DNA of 64,000 nucleotides from Hondaea fermentalgiana (lineage: Eukaryota; Sar; Bigyra; Thraustochytrida; Thraustochytriidae). This document shows, in pieces, positions 48,864 through 58,816 of the stretch. A model generated the notes under the pieces. That model had not been told where the DNA came from. It made no database searches and worked only from the letters and a program-made list of their open reading frames with translations. How positions within the stretch are numbered: the first letter of the stretch is position 1; the number at the start of each line of letters is the position of its first letter. The translations under genes and the position numbers were made by a program. The stretch lies in NCBI GenBank assembly GCA_014084085.1, contig NPFB01000011.1, positions 238,602 through 302,601 of the forward strand, read 5' to 3'.

Positions 48864-49976
48864 TCAGGGGACAAGGTGGTACTCGAGGATAGAAACAAAG
48901 ATCTTACCCTCGTGACTATGCTGACGGTTGTAGCCCGCAATAAGGGTAGACCTGCCCGCGTGGTAGGTGATTCCGTCAGCCTCGTTGCCCGCGAAAAGAG
49001 GCTCGTGCCGCAGCGCAGTGCCCGTGGCAAGGCTGATGTGGCTCATTGTGTTCGACACGTCATCCGAAAACAAAAGCAATGTATTGGTCTCTGGAATGAT
49101 GGTCGCACTTTGAATGTATTGCAGACCGCCCTCGCGATATGGGTCACTCGCATTGAAATCGATCGAGAAACTGCCGCTGTCGTTGTCGAGATCGACAATG
49201 TCCACCCAATAGACTGTCGTGACATTGAAAAAGTACCCATAGTAAAGACGATGGGTACCCGGGTGATACGTTATCCAGTCCCATCCCTCGCCCTTGGACC
49301 GCGCCGCAACGCGATCCGGCTTGGGCTGAAGCGTGTTTGCGTCCACCGCGATTAATGCGCCCTCGGTGTTCATTTCTTCGGCGTGCGTTGCAAGCCAGAT
49401 CTCCTCGCCGTACTCTTCCGAGGAAGCCCACTCCACACCGCCAATGTGAAAGAAGGGCCTGTCAATGATGGTCCCAAAGTCACGCGACATGTTGTACAAG
49501 TGGACATTGTCCACACTACTAATCGTCCCGTTCTCCGGTTCAAGACCAAAGACTCGCACACCGTGCATGTGAAACGTGTACAGCTTGGAAAAGCTGTCGT
49601 CGATGGTGATGCCCTGGAGTCCTTCAAAACCTTTCCCAGGCTCGTACCAAATCTCCTCTTCCAGCTTGCTCGTGCGCAAGAGATCGCGACCAGGCACCCA
49701 GTGATTTCTAAACTCCTTGGGGAGTGTGCCCCAGCAGTAGTCATCGTCTGCAGCGACGACCGACATCCCAAACTTGATGAGCACCCAGAGCACGAAACTG
49801 AGTCCGGCCAAGCCAAAAGGGATCATGAGGATTGCCTGTTTCCCGTGAAAGGTATTCCACTCGCCCAGACACCTGCAGCAGCCCCAGCAGCGCAGCCGCC
49901 GCCGCAAGCGGGAAACCGGCCGTCGTGCGCGCAAGGACTCCACCTCCATTTCCTCGAACTCATCGGCCTCCAGCAT
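48864..49976 (-). CDS. Single-pass membrane protein with a large beta-propeller-like outer domain
   Basis: 370 aa, intronless, not matched to a family I know. The N-terminus is acidic, then Arg/Cys-rich (RLRRRLRCWGCCRC), then one hydrophobic helix near residues 46-66, which fits a type II protein with its C-terminal ~300 residues outside or in the lumen. Four N-x-S/T sites (NGT, NMS, NVT, NAS) fit that side. The outer part has repeated short beta-like blocks, such as LQGITIDDSFSKLYTFH, WDWITYHPGTHRLYYGYF and ADGITYHAGRSTLIAGY, resembling blades of a YWTD/NHL-like propeller. The fold is inferred from pattern only. Divergently arranged with the glycosyltransferase 2 kb away. Confidence 0.7.
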   Translation of the reverse strand: MLEADEFEEMEVESLRARRPVSRLRRRLRCWGCCRCLGEWNTFHGKQAILMIPFGLAGLSFVLWVLIKFGMSVVAADDDYCWGTLPKEFRNHWVPGRDLLRTSKLEEEIWYEPGKGFEGLQGITIDDSFSKLYTFHMHGVRVFGLEPENGTISSVDNVHLYNMSRDFGTIIDRPFFHIGGVEWASSEEYGEEIWLATHAEEMNTEGALIAVDANTLQPKPDRVAARSKGEGWDWITYHPGTHRLYYGYFFNVTTVYWVDIVDLDNDSGSFSIDFNASDPYREGGLQYIQSATIIPETNTLLLFSDDVSNTMSHISLATGTALRHEPLFAGNEADGITYHAGRSTLIAGYNRQHSHEGKIFVSILEYHLVP

Positions 49977-51996
49977 CGAGCCGGCCGGCCCGAAGCCGTC
50001 GGCGACCCGCGCGAGTGCGCGCCGCCCCGCGCCGCCGCCGCCGCCGCCGGTCCTCCTTGCACACGCCCTCAGCGCGCCTCTTCGCGCGAGCGCGCGAGTT
50101 CTTTTTGCTCCACCAAAACTTGATTGATGCGTTGTTGCTCTTCTTCACTGACATGGCAAGTTCGTCATTGCGCACCCGCCAACACTGGCAACAAGATGCG
50201 ACGTTTTTCTTGCGTGTAGTCTACTACCACAAAAGAAAAAGAAAAAAGCACAGCGCCCCAGGTGAGCGTCCAAATCCCTGCAAGCATGGTGTCCATCCAA
50301 GAGCCTTGCAAGCAGTCAGGCAAAGAAGTTGTTCTTATTTGAGAACGTAAGATTTTTTGCATTCATTCTGCGTACGCATCCTTGAATCGATTCATCGATC
50401 CTCATGATCGATCGCCTGGCGAGACGTCTTTGCATCGTAAATTTTACCTTTATGTGAGACGTGGATACTTTGTCGTTGATGTTTTCGAGTGAAGGGGAAA
50501 GATAGCAAAATTCTTTGGCTTTGTGCGCAGATTAACGAAGCTTCTTTTCGCGACAGAACCCGCGCAGGACGATCCGCCGTGATCTACTGCTCCATGTATG
50601 TCGCGCACTCGGCTCTTTTGCATCAAAGTGAGTTCGACCCAGCCAAATTCGTCGATCAACAGGTCTTTTAATTGCGAGACGGACCGCCGATTGAATCACG
50701 CACGTGCTATAGCCATTTGTCGTATCATCATGATCTGTGTGCGCCTCGCGACTCCAGGCACACTCTCTCCGTTACGTGAATTGCGTGGCTTGGCCCGAAG
50801 CTCTGGGACGTGATCAACTTGAATAAGAAATTTTGTGAGTAAACCATGGGTAGTCAACAAGTGTATAGCAGCAGCAGCGACGAGAGCAAGATTCGCTTTC
50901 GTCAATACCCTCGTCATCCTTCGCGTGCAAGGGAGCCGAAAAGATGAAAAGAGAAAAAAGAGATAGCTTCAGGCGGCCAAAGAAAAAGAAGCTGAGCTCG
51001 AGCTTGATTTTCTTCATGATGGGCCCGTACGGCGATGTGCCCATGCGTCAAGCAAAAAGGAAGTGCAAAATCAAAGGTCAAAATTTTTAAAATCGTGTTC
51101 TGCATGGGCCCAATTGGCGATGTGATCATGCGTCAAGCAAAAGGGAGCCGCAGAATCAAAGTTCAAGATTTGAGGAAGTTTCTGCTGGGCAACAATGGCG
51201 ATATGCTCATGCGGGCCCCGACCTTGACAGAGATCGAGCAGCCAGCTTGGATTTCGTAATATTTGCGTATGCGATTATGGTCCTCGAGATCTTACGAGTG
51301 CATGAACGGCATGTACCAAGAGATGCGCATATGAAAGGGATGGCCAACGTCCATTTTTGTGCTGCGGGGCGTTCTTGACGATGCTGCGCACCTTTTTCAC
51401 CCTGTGTAACGGCGCCGGCTTCGCTAAGGAACGTATTGTACGGCATTTGGTCGCCAAGGATGCCGCAAAAGGTGACGCCTTTGGCGATTTCGAGCCATTC
51501 GCCGTACTCGCTGCGCTAAAAGTCTTGCAGATCTTTGCCAAACTTACCCTCGATGTCTTTCGAGTTGTCAATTACCTTCTTCTCTCCTCAGCGGGCACGG
51601 GCTTGTGCCAAACCTCAGCCAGACCAAACTACGTAATGCGCTACGAGATTGCCTTGTACACCAGTACTCGTACACGACCAGCTGCCGTGCCAGGCTGTCG
51701 CCCTTTGACCCCTTGCTCTGTTCCCAGCCCATGCTACCGCTCCGCATGGCATGGTCTTCTACAAGTAAAGTAGCCTTGCTCATCACATTACGCCAGGATC
51801 CGTCCAGCCTGTTGTAATCGTAATCTGGAGGCGAGAACAAATCTGCAACCTCGCGACCGACCGACCGACCGGCCGGCAGAGCAACCGACGAGTGAGCGGG
51901 CGAGGGACGGGCTTGAGCGCGCGCGGACGCGAGCAGCGCACGTCCCGCGGGTGACGGCGCGGCTCTGCGACGAAAGCGGCAGCAGCTTGCAGAGGA
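49977..51996. other. 2-kb divergent intergenic region with a degenerate 84-nt tandem repeat
   Basis: Lies between the type II membrane protein gene (leftward) and the GT4 gene (rightward). The left end is CCG-rich; the centre (50.3-51.7 kb) is AT-richer. At 51.0-51.2 kb three decayed repeats are seen, and at 51207-51570 (-) there is a protein-like stretch without a match. These could be remnants of a gene. No intact gene found. Confidence 0.4.
51015..51216. repeat. Degenerate ~84-nt tandem repeat
   Basis: GGCGATGTG-x3-ATGCGTCAAGCAAAA occurs at 51031 and 51116 (85 nt apart) and a truncated copy, GGCGATATGCTCATGCG, at 51197 (81 nt further). Between copies 1 and 2 the sequence matches imperfectly through AATCAAAG-TCAA. 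Confidence 0.7.
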
Positions 51997-53916
51997 ATGG
52001 GCAAGAAGAACAGCAAGGAGAGCACGACAGGCGCCATGGCGAGCACAACGTCGACCTCGTTCTTCTCGCCCCCCGAAGGCAAGCCCTTCCTCATTTACCA
52101 GTGCGGCACCAACAACTGGCAGCGCGAGGGCGAGTTCTCCCCCGGTACGTCCACCGCGCCGGCGCGGTAGCGCACCGCAGCACAGCGCTGCGCAGCGCCG
52201 TGCGGCCGCGCGCGATCCAAGGCGACGCGACGAGGCTGAGAAAGGTGGCAAATGGAAAGAGGGGTGTGTGCAGACTTGTCCTTTCGATCTTTTTGATCTT
52301 TCCTCTGCTTGGGCCGGCCGGCCTTGTTGTTTCCCTCATGTGGGCACAGCGAGCAAAGCTTCGCGTTTCTTGCTTGCGCACGGCGAGCGTCCCGCGTCGC
52401 CGTACTTACCTTGTGCGAGACGATCGAGGGGGAGACACAGAGGACGACCATAGGAAGGGAGGGGAAAACCACGTAACGGACGGAACACAGAACTAACGAA
52501 TGGATGATGATGATGACGATGCTGACGATGACGACGACGATGATGATGATGATGATGCCCCATTGACTGACGTACTGCGGCGTATCTACGACTTGACTTG
52601 GGGGGAAATTTAAAGGCAGCGGCATCCTGCATGAAGCGCATCACAATGCGTACATGGCCATGGAAGGTGTAAAGAGCTACAGCATTTACCCGAGCGAGCA
52701 CCAGAGCCCGCACGAAGACCCCTATGTGGAGGTCTTCAAGCTGGAGCACCCGATCCCGATCTGTGAGTCGGCCTCGCCCGTGTCCTCGTACCGCTGGCAT
52801 TCCATGAGCGAGGAGGAGTTCACCGCCTACACGAAGCGTCTGGAAGACACTGTTTATAACCAAATGGAGGCCGCCGAGGAGCGCGAAGGCACCAACTTTA
52901 GCTTGTGCATTGCCCATCACACCTTTACCAATCCGCTCGTCATGCGCAGAGTTCTTCAGCGCCGCAAGGAGGCCGGCAAGCCCCCCGCGGCGCTCGTCTG
53001 CTTCGTTCATGGCACGGCACTGAAAATGTACGTGCACGAGCGCGACCAGAAAAAGCCCGACGAATTTCCCATGCGCTTCCTGCCCATGATGAAGGACTCC
53101 GGCGTCTTTGACCCGTCCGACGACTGCAGCGTGCAAATCTGCTTTGCCATTAGCAACCAGCAGATTGATGCCTTCTTGGAAATCTTTTCCCCGTTTCCCA
53201 AGGATCGCGTGGTCATTTCGCCCAATGGTATCAACCAAGTCATCTTTCACCAACAAAAGGGATGCACCATCTCCAATACCCTCACCCAGTACCCTTCGTG
53301 GCACTACGAGGGAAGTCCGCGCGAAAGCGTTACGATCGAGGCGGACAAGTACGAGCACGTGGTTGTCATGGTGAGCAAGTTTGCCGACTGGAAGCGCGTG
53401 CCGGCGCTCCTGTACGCGGCCAAGACCTACGAGTCGGACTTTGACGGCAAGGTTGCCACCGTTATTGTCGGGACTGGGCCCAAGGACGCCCAGGTCGAGC
53501 TCCAGGAACTCGCCTTTGGAGAGCTTGACCTGCAGCATACTTATTTCCTCGGTCCCCAGCCCCAACCCGAGCTCGCCAAACTGTACACCATCTCCTCGGT
53601 GGGCGTCTTCCCCTCCTACAAGGAGCCCTTCGGCATGGTTCTCATCGAGTGCATGGCCTGCGGTACGCCTGTCATTGGTGCAAACTCGGGCGGCCCCAAG
53701 GACTTCGTGGACCCCTCTGTCGGCACCCTCGTCGAGGAGACGGACGACCTTGAGGAGCTCGGCTCGCGCGTTTGCGTCGCCGTCAAGGACGCCATCAACG
53801 ACGACTGGAAGGACGCGCGCACCGACGCCTGCAAAAAGCTTGTTTCGGAACGCTTTTCCGTCACCAAGCAGGTCACCGAGCTCCTTTCTGGAACTCGCGA
53901 GGCGCTCAGCATTTAA
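51997..53916 (+). CDS. GT4-family glycosyltransferase, two exons
   Basis: 482 aa from exons 51997-52144 and 52616-53916. The intron (52145-52615) has a GTACGT donor and an AAAG acceptor and restores the frame as P-G-S-G-I-L-H. The frame at 52654 alone would give a plausible but truncated protein lacking IYQCGTNNWQREGEFSP. The C-terminal Rossmann half has VSKFADWKRV, IVGTGP, LGPQPQPELAKLY and EPFGMVLIE (the E-x7-E motif of retaining GT4 enzymes) followed by ACGTPVIGANSGGPKDFV. It resembles sucrose-phosphate-synthase-like and other nucleotide-sugar GT-B enzymes. Donor and acceptor sugars are unknown. No signal peptide or membrane helix, so it is probably cytosolic. Confidence 0.88.
52500..52559. 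repeat. GAT/GAC trinucleotide tract in the GT4 intron
   Basis: GATGATGAC-type units fill about 60 nt of the intron, ending some 55 nt before the acceptor. Confidence 0.85.
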
Positions 53917-54456
53917 AAAGGGTTCTATGGAATGCTGCACTTCAAAGGTCCGTCGAACCAATGAACGAATCCATGCATGAATCTTGCATGAATCAGAAAC
54001 TGACAGACCACACAGCAAAGAGCCCAATATTAAAAGTCACTTTTCTTTCTCATGTCTTTTGGCAGTAGCAGCAAAGTCTCCTCAATCAATGATGGAGCCT
54101 TCTTGACTTGACCCCGTCGGCTTCGCAGCAAGTGCTTGTGCTGGCGGCACGAGGAGATCTTCATTTCACGACTCCTGCTCTTGGTGAAGATCTCGTTCGG
54201 TTTGCTGAGGTTCTTACTTGATTTCGAGCTCGCAATTATTCGTTTACATGCGTGCGTGCGTGCGGGCGGGCGGGCGGGCGTGCATGCGTTGGTCCGTGGT
54301 CCGTCATTACCAAGCGAGTTGCCGCCGGGGTCATCAATGCCGGGTTTTTTGATTTTGTTTTGACCCTTTTGCGAAAACCTCGTGCCGCAAGCAAAGGCGA
54401 AAGCGCCACTTGCAGACGAGACAAGACAGGAGAAGGCAAGGCAAGGCAAGAAGAGG
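53917..54456. promoter_or_regulatory. Intergenic region between the GT4 and SURF1 genes
   Basis: 540 nt between two plus-strand genes, with a GCGGGCGGGCGG-type repeat near 54261-54281 and GGCAAGGCAAG repeats just before the SURF1 ATG. The SURF1 frame is open from 54382. No other gene. Confidence 0.4.
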
Positions 54457-55188
54457 ATGGCGACGCGACGCGGCGTGGACTGGCTTGGCCTCGGGCTCTT
54501 CGGCAGCCTCGCGGCCGGAACCTTTGGTCTTGGATCGTGGCAGGTGAAGCGCTACTTCTGGAAAGTTGATCTTGTCGAGGAGCGACGGCGCATGCTTGAA
54601 CGCGACGCTGTCCCGCTTGCGGAGGCTTCGCGGCCCTATGAGCGCGTGCGCTGCTCAGGCACCTTTGACTACGCGCAAAGCATGTTTGTTGGACCTCGAA
54701 GTGCACCTGCGCACGGCGTCCAAGGCACTGGTGCGATGCAACCAAGCGGCTGGTATGTGGTCACCCCGTTCACCGACAAAGACTCGGGCAAACGCGTGCT
54801 TGTGAACCGCGGATGGATCCCACGTGACCAGCAACAGCTCGCGCTTCAAGGTCTTGAAAAAGGACTCGACGCAGAGTCATTTGATGGCGTCCTGGCAAAG
54901 GCCGAGGAGGGCGGCACCTTTACACCAGACAAGCTCAGCAACGAATCTGTCGAGTATTTTCGCATGGATGTCGAGACCATGCGTGCTCAGCGAGGACTCC
55001 CTGAGAATACACCTTTGGTCGAGCGTGTTCAGACGTCGCCTCAAGAGGCAACCATTATGCCACGACCCAAGGCCCCCGAGGACATGATGGTCTTTCAGGT
55101 CCATCCCATGACACACGTTGGATATGCGGCCACCTGGTACGGCCTTAGCGCTGCTGGTCTCTTTCTCATTCGCAAACGTTTCCTCTGA
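54457..55188 (+). CDS. SURF1: SURF1 family cytochrome c oxidase assembly protein
   Basis: 243 aa from the ATG at 54457 (MATRRGVDW); an in-frame ATG at 54382 would add 25 Lys/Ala-rich residues that might serve as a mitochondrial presequence. SURF1 acts in the mitochondrial inner membrane during assembly of complex IV, in heme a insertion. The two expected membrane segments are at the ends: LGLGLFGSLAAGTFGLGSWQVKR with the conserved G-x-W-Q-x2-R, and HVGYAATWYGLSAAGLFLI. LVNRGWIPRD in the middle is the second family motif. Size and layout fit the family. Confidence 0.93.
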   Translation: MATRRGVDWLGLGLFGSLAAGTFGLGSWQVKRYFWKVDLVEERRRMLERDAVPLAEASRPYERVRCSGTFDYAQSMFVGPRSAPAHGVQGTGAMQPSGWYVVTPFTDKDSGKRVLVNRGWIPRDQQQLALQGLEKGLDAESFDGVLAKAEEGGTFTPDKLSNESVEYFRMDVETMRAQRGLPENTPLVERVQTSPQEATIMPRPKAPEDMMVFQVHPMTHVGYAATWYGLSAAGLFLIRKRFL

Positions 55189-55856
55189 TGATCCTAAAAA
55201 ATAGACACCTGCCTCTTAATCTTTTCTCTTACTTTGTCCGCAACTCAAACGTTGTAGTCTGAGGTTCAAAAGCAAAAAAAAGGGGCTGGCTGTCGACGTC
55301 AATCTCTGGCACGTGTGGTTGCCGGTTCCGCTTGCAGTCAAGTCGACAAAGTCTCTTGCTTCAATGCAGCCCTCACGACCAAAGATAGATCACCTTGATT
55401 ACTACAGCCGCGATAGATTCGAGGCTGAACTGCACGCAAAACTCGCCAGAGTCGCATTGTGCAAAGCTCCTCGTCTGAGTGCACACCTTGTGTCTCCAAC
55501 TCCGCATCATCCGGGCAGCGTCTTCGCCAGCAGCATCATCGCCCCCCTCAGCTCGCGGTCCGCAGCGCCAGCGACGTCGCAGGGCCGTCGCGTCCTCTTT
55601 GCGTGGTCGCTGCTGCTGCGCCGCTGGCTTGCGCAGCTGCAGTGCAGTGCCGACGGCGAGCGACCGGGGAGCTCAAAGGGCGGCACGGGACGGTTTATGA
55701 TGTGTGTCTGGCTCCTCCTTTCGGGAGCGGAACGGGGCGCGTGGTCCGACCTAGACAGGGAGGAAAGGCCTCTCTCGGCAAACCCAAATCACAAAGAGCA
55801 AGGCTAGCGGCACGGGAGGAGCGAGACAGCAGCAGCAAGGCGGGAGAGCAGGCAGG
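55189..55856. promoter_or_regulatory. Intergenic region between SURF1 and the enoyl-CoA hydratase-like gene
   Basis: 670 nt; AT-richer near the SURF1 stop, GC-rich towards the next ATG, with GCAGGCAGG and AGCAGCAGC runs just before it. No other gene. Confidence 0.4.
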
Positions 55857-56672
55857 ATGACGTACCAGACGATCACGGTGGAGCGCGACGAGCGCGGCTG
55901 GGACGTGGTGACGTTGAACCGGCCCAAGAAGCTGAACGCGGTGAGCCCGCTGGTGATCACTGAGCTGCTCCAGTACTTTTCGGCGCTCGAGACCGACGAG
56001 TTGGTGACCCACGAAAAGGGCGGCCCGTTCCCGCGCGCCATTATCCTCAAGGCGAACGGACGCGCGTTCTGCGCCGGCCTCGATCTCACTGAGGGCACCG
56101 ACACGCTCAAGTCGGATGGCACGCACTTTTTCAATGTCCAGCGTCGCCTCGTGCAGATCGCCATGATTATGCGCCGGATCAAGCAGCCCATCATTTGCCT
56201 TGCGCAGGGCTCGGCAGCAGGCTTTGGTTTGGCGCTCACCCTCGCATCAGATGTGCGTCTCATCACCAAGGACTTTCGCTGCAACGTGGCCATGGCTAAG
56301 ATTGGTCTCACCGGCGGCGACATTGGCATCTCTTACTTTTTGCCCCGTCTTGTGGGTCCCGGCGTTGCAGGAGAGATGATGATGACGGGCCGCTTCCTTC
56401 ACGCGGAGCGCGCCTACCAGCTCGGCTTTGCGAACTCCATGCACGACACCTACGAGGACATGGTCAAGGCCGGCGAGGCCATGGCGGAGACCATGATCGA
56501 GACCATGGCTCCCATGCCTCTCTTCCTTACCAAGGAGGCGCTCAATATTTCGCTCCAGGCTCCGAGTCTCCATAGCCAGATCGCTCTCGAGGACCGCCAG
56601 CAGCTCATGTCGCTCAAAGACCCGGCCTTTCCCATTTACGTGCAAAAGGGATTCAAAAAGAGCAAGATCTAA
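55857..56672 (+). CDS. Enoyl-CoA hydratase/isomerase (crotonase) family protein, possibly peroxisomal
   Basis: 271 aa. Crotonase-fold enzymes act on acyl-CoA in beta-oxidation and related paths. The oxyanion-hole segments are RAFCAGLDL and QGSAAGFGLAL; the active-site loop is GLTGGDIGISYFLPRLVG, with Asp where classical hydratases have the second Glu, as in many GLS-x-D-type homologues. Reaction is therefore not certain: hydratase, isomerase or a related activity. The C-terminus ends KKSKI. SKI differs from the PTS1 consensus SKL only at the last position and might direct the protein to peroxisomes, alongside the SKL isocitrate lyase in this window; that is inference. Confidence 0.87.
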   Translation: MTYQTITVERDERGWDVVTLNRPKKLNAVSPLVITELLQYFSALETDELVTHEKGGPFPRAIILKANGRAFCAGLDLTEGTDTLKSDGTHFFNVQRRLVQIAMIMRRIKQPIICLAQGSAAGFGLALTLASDVRLITKDFRCNVAMAKIGLTGGDIGISYFLPRLVGPGVAGEMMMTGRFLHAERAYQLGFANSMHDTYEDMVKAGEAMAETMIETMAPMPLFLTKEALNISLQAPSLHSQIALEDRQQLMSLKDPAFPIYVQKGFKKSKI

Positions 56673-57172
56673 AGATGTCTTGTTTACCTCCAGTTTGCCC
56701 TATATCTTTTCTCAGAATGCAATCATAAATCAAAATTCCACATCGTGTCGTGTCGTGTCGCTGTCACCTTTTTTGCCCTTTCGCAAATTCTGTCGCCGCA
56801 CCAAATTAGGTCTACGATTCTCCGCTTGTGCTCATGTTTAATAAAAAAAAAGGTTTCTTTCAAGGTCTCCGACTCCTTAGGTCAGCGAGTTCCTCGATGG
56901 TGCATAGGACGATTCGTCACTGCATTTAGATCGAAAAATGACTTGTTCGATCCAATTTCCTTTTACCTTTCCTAAAATATTCAATCATAAATCAAAATTT
57001 CACATCGTCTCGTGTCGTGTCGTGTCGTGTCGTGTCGTGTCGTGACGTTTTGCGGCGCTTTCACCTTTTTTACCTTTTTCGCAGATTCTGTCGCCGCGCC
57101 AGACTGGATCCACAATTTACCTCTTGTTCTCATGTTCAAAAACGTAGGCCTACTGTCGACGTCTGCGACATC
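56673..57172. repeat. 3' convergent region containing a ~270-nt direct duplication and (TCGTG)n tracts
   Basis: Segments near 56695-56930 and 56960-57215 align: AATCATAAATCAAAATT-CACATCGT, a TCGTG pentamer run, CACCTTTTTT-CC-TTTCGCA-ATTCTGTCGCCGC, CTCATGTT and GGTCAG-GAGT. The second copy runs into the coding end of the minus-strand gene at 57173, so the first contains a decayed copy of that gene's last ~50 nt. Confidence 0.75.
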
Positions 57173-58423
57173 TCAGGTCAGTGAGTCACTCGACGATGAG
57201 CCGTCACTACTTTCGTCACTACTTTCTTCTTCGCTTTCGGAAACAGTACGCCGTCTCCTGCTTGTGGGCCTTTCCTTGCCTCTTGACCTGCTGGACGATG
57301 CCTCGACATAATATGCTGGTGCCTTGCCTCGAGTTCGTTCCGATGTCGACGGTTTGACAACGCCAACAATCCCTTCGCGCTCAAGCACCTGCAGCACAGA
57401 GGAAACCTTGCTCGGGCTTCCCAATCTGGTCTTTTGCGCAATCTCCTTGGCCGTGAAGGAACGTCGTCTCGAGCTCTTGGCATTCGTGAGGTATGAGCTA
57501 ATTTTACGTCGGAGCATTTCGCGCTCATCATCTGCAGCAACTTGGTCCAAATCTGCAATTGCAGCGTCCGAGGTGGACGCTGCGCCGTTTTCCTGTGATC
57601 TACGCTGGGGAGAACTTGGAGTGTGCGTGCTTTTGCCGCCAGTAAGCCTCGCAACGATATTGCGGGTTGACACACGTTTTTCAGGAAAACGCTGCTCATT
57701 TGCAATTTCGCCAATGTCTCGCTCCGTCGAACTTTGCGTGGACCGACGGCTGACCGTCGTCGGAGCAGCAGCAGAATCATGCACCGGAAGCGTAGAGTCG
57801 GTTGCTGGAAGCGTAGAGTCCGTCGCTGGAAATGAAGAGTCTGTGTGATTCCTTTCGGCGCTGTCCACTGCTACAGCTTCGGCTGTTTCTGGCGCCATCT
57901 CTTCGCCAGTAACATCGTCGACTCCCTCGCCGGCGTTCGCTGCGCTGTCTTGCACGGTAACCGTCGCTTTTACAACATCTTGCGTTGCATTTTCTTCTGC
58001 ATTTCCTATTGCTGGCTGAGGCTGCAAAAACGAGGATGATGGGGAAGGCGAAATTGCCGAAGAAGAAGAGGTGGAGGAGGAAGAAGTAGAGGCTAGTAAT
58101 GAGACCCTAGGAGCCATGCCTGCAGGGACATGCGGGCTCAAGAAGTTGCTGGCGGAAAAAAGTGCGCTCTGTGTCTTCTCCATCGCTTCGAGCGCCTCGA
58201 GAGCCTTGTCCATGCTCTCTTTGTACTGAACACTCTGCGCACGTAGCTTGTCGAGATGGTTTAGAAATGCAATTGTCTCTGCCTGTTTCTCCCGTAAAGC
58301 CTGTACCGTGGCTGCAAGGCCAGCAAGCGGGGCCGGGGCGCCGAGAAGGTTGGCGCTGGCATCATCCTCGACACGTCGACGCTTCGTGCCCTCGCCTCGA
58401 GACGCTGGCGGCCCGTTGTGCAT
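57173..58423 (-). CDS. Nuclear-type protein with coiled coil and winged-helix-like domain, function unknown
   Basis: 416 aa from the ATG at 58423 (MHNGPPAS). The same frame continues upstream without a stop to 58642 and reads as protein (LKKLNKISQLVKSLTQ) but has no ATG; a spliced upstream exon may supply the true start. KRRRVEDD near the start looks like a nuclear signal. Residues ~25-95 form a coiled coil (ALREKQAETIAFLNHLDKLR, ALEALEAMEK). A Ser/Thr/Ala/Val-rich middle includes a short repeat, DSTLPATDSTLP. Residues ~305-375 (MLRRKISSYL...FTAKEIAQKTRL...KVSSVLQVLEREGIV...YYVE) fit a winged helix, a DNA/RNA- or protein-binding fold. The tail is Arg/Ser/Glu-rich. No family recognised. Confidence 0.65.
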   Translation of the reverse strand: MHNGPPASRGEGTKRRRVEDDASANLLGAPAPLAGLAATVQALREKQAETIAFLNHLDKLRAQSVQYKESMDKALEALEAMEKTQSALFSASNFLSPHVPAGMAPRVSLLASTSSSSTSSSSAISPSPSSSFLQPQPAIGNAEENATQDVVKATVTVQDSAANAGEGVDDVTGEEMAPETAEAVAVDSAERNHTDSSFPATDSTLPATDSTLPVHDSAAAPTTVSRRSTQSSTERDIGEIANEQRFPEKRVSTRNIVARLTGGKSTHTPSSPQRRSQENGAASTSDAAIADLDQVAADDEREMLRRKISSYLTNAKSSRRRSFTAKEIAQKTRLGSPSKVSSVLQVLEREGIVGVVKPSTSERTRGKAPAYYVEASSSRSRGKERPTSRRRRTVSESEEESSDESSDGSSSSDSLT

Positions 58424-58788
58424 CGCGTGAATTTTGCTGCTGCAGAGAGATGCCGGCTCTCCAGTCAAGCGATTCCTCGGCAGCTCGTTGTGTCGCGCCG
58501 CAGGTCTGGGCACGTCGCGCGCACCAGAGCGCTGAGTTGCAGCCTGAGTTAACGATTTGACCAATTGCGAAATCTTGTTCAACTTCTTCAGTCTCCTTGG
58601 TCTCACGCACGGAGCTGCGAAGTCGATTCCTGCACCAGCCACAGCAGAAATGATCTTAGAGAGGCGTCTGCTGCTGACAGCGGTGCACGCGCGAACGCAA
58701 GCGATCCGACTCGAGCTTCGCTTCTATTGAAATACACGCGTGGCAAGCCTGGCACAGCCAAGAGCGCTTGCCATATTCCTCATCTTTG

Positions 58789-58816
58789 CAGCAGCAGCAG
58801 CAGCAGCAGCAGCAGC
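58789..58816. repeat. (CAG)n trinucleotide repeat
   Basis: Nine CAG units; would encode poly-Gln if the longer alpha-kinase frame were used. Confidence 0.85.

Noticed and set aside
52654..53916. GT4 gene starting at the internal ATG 52654
   Set aside because: The spliced model from 51997 has good splice sites, keeps frame and adds sequence that reads as conserved N-terminal Rossmann structure.
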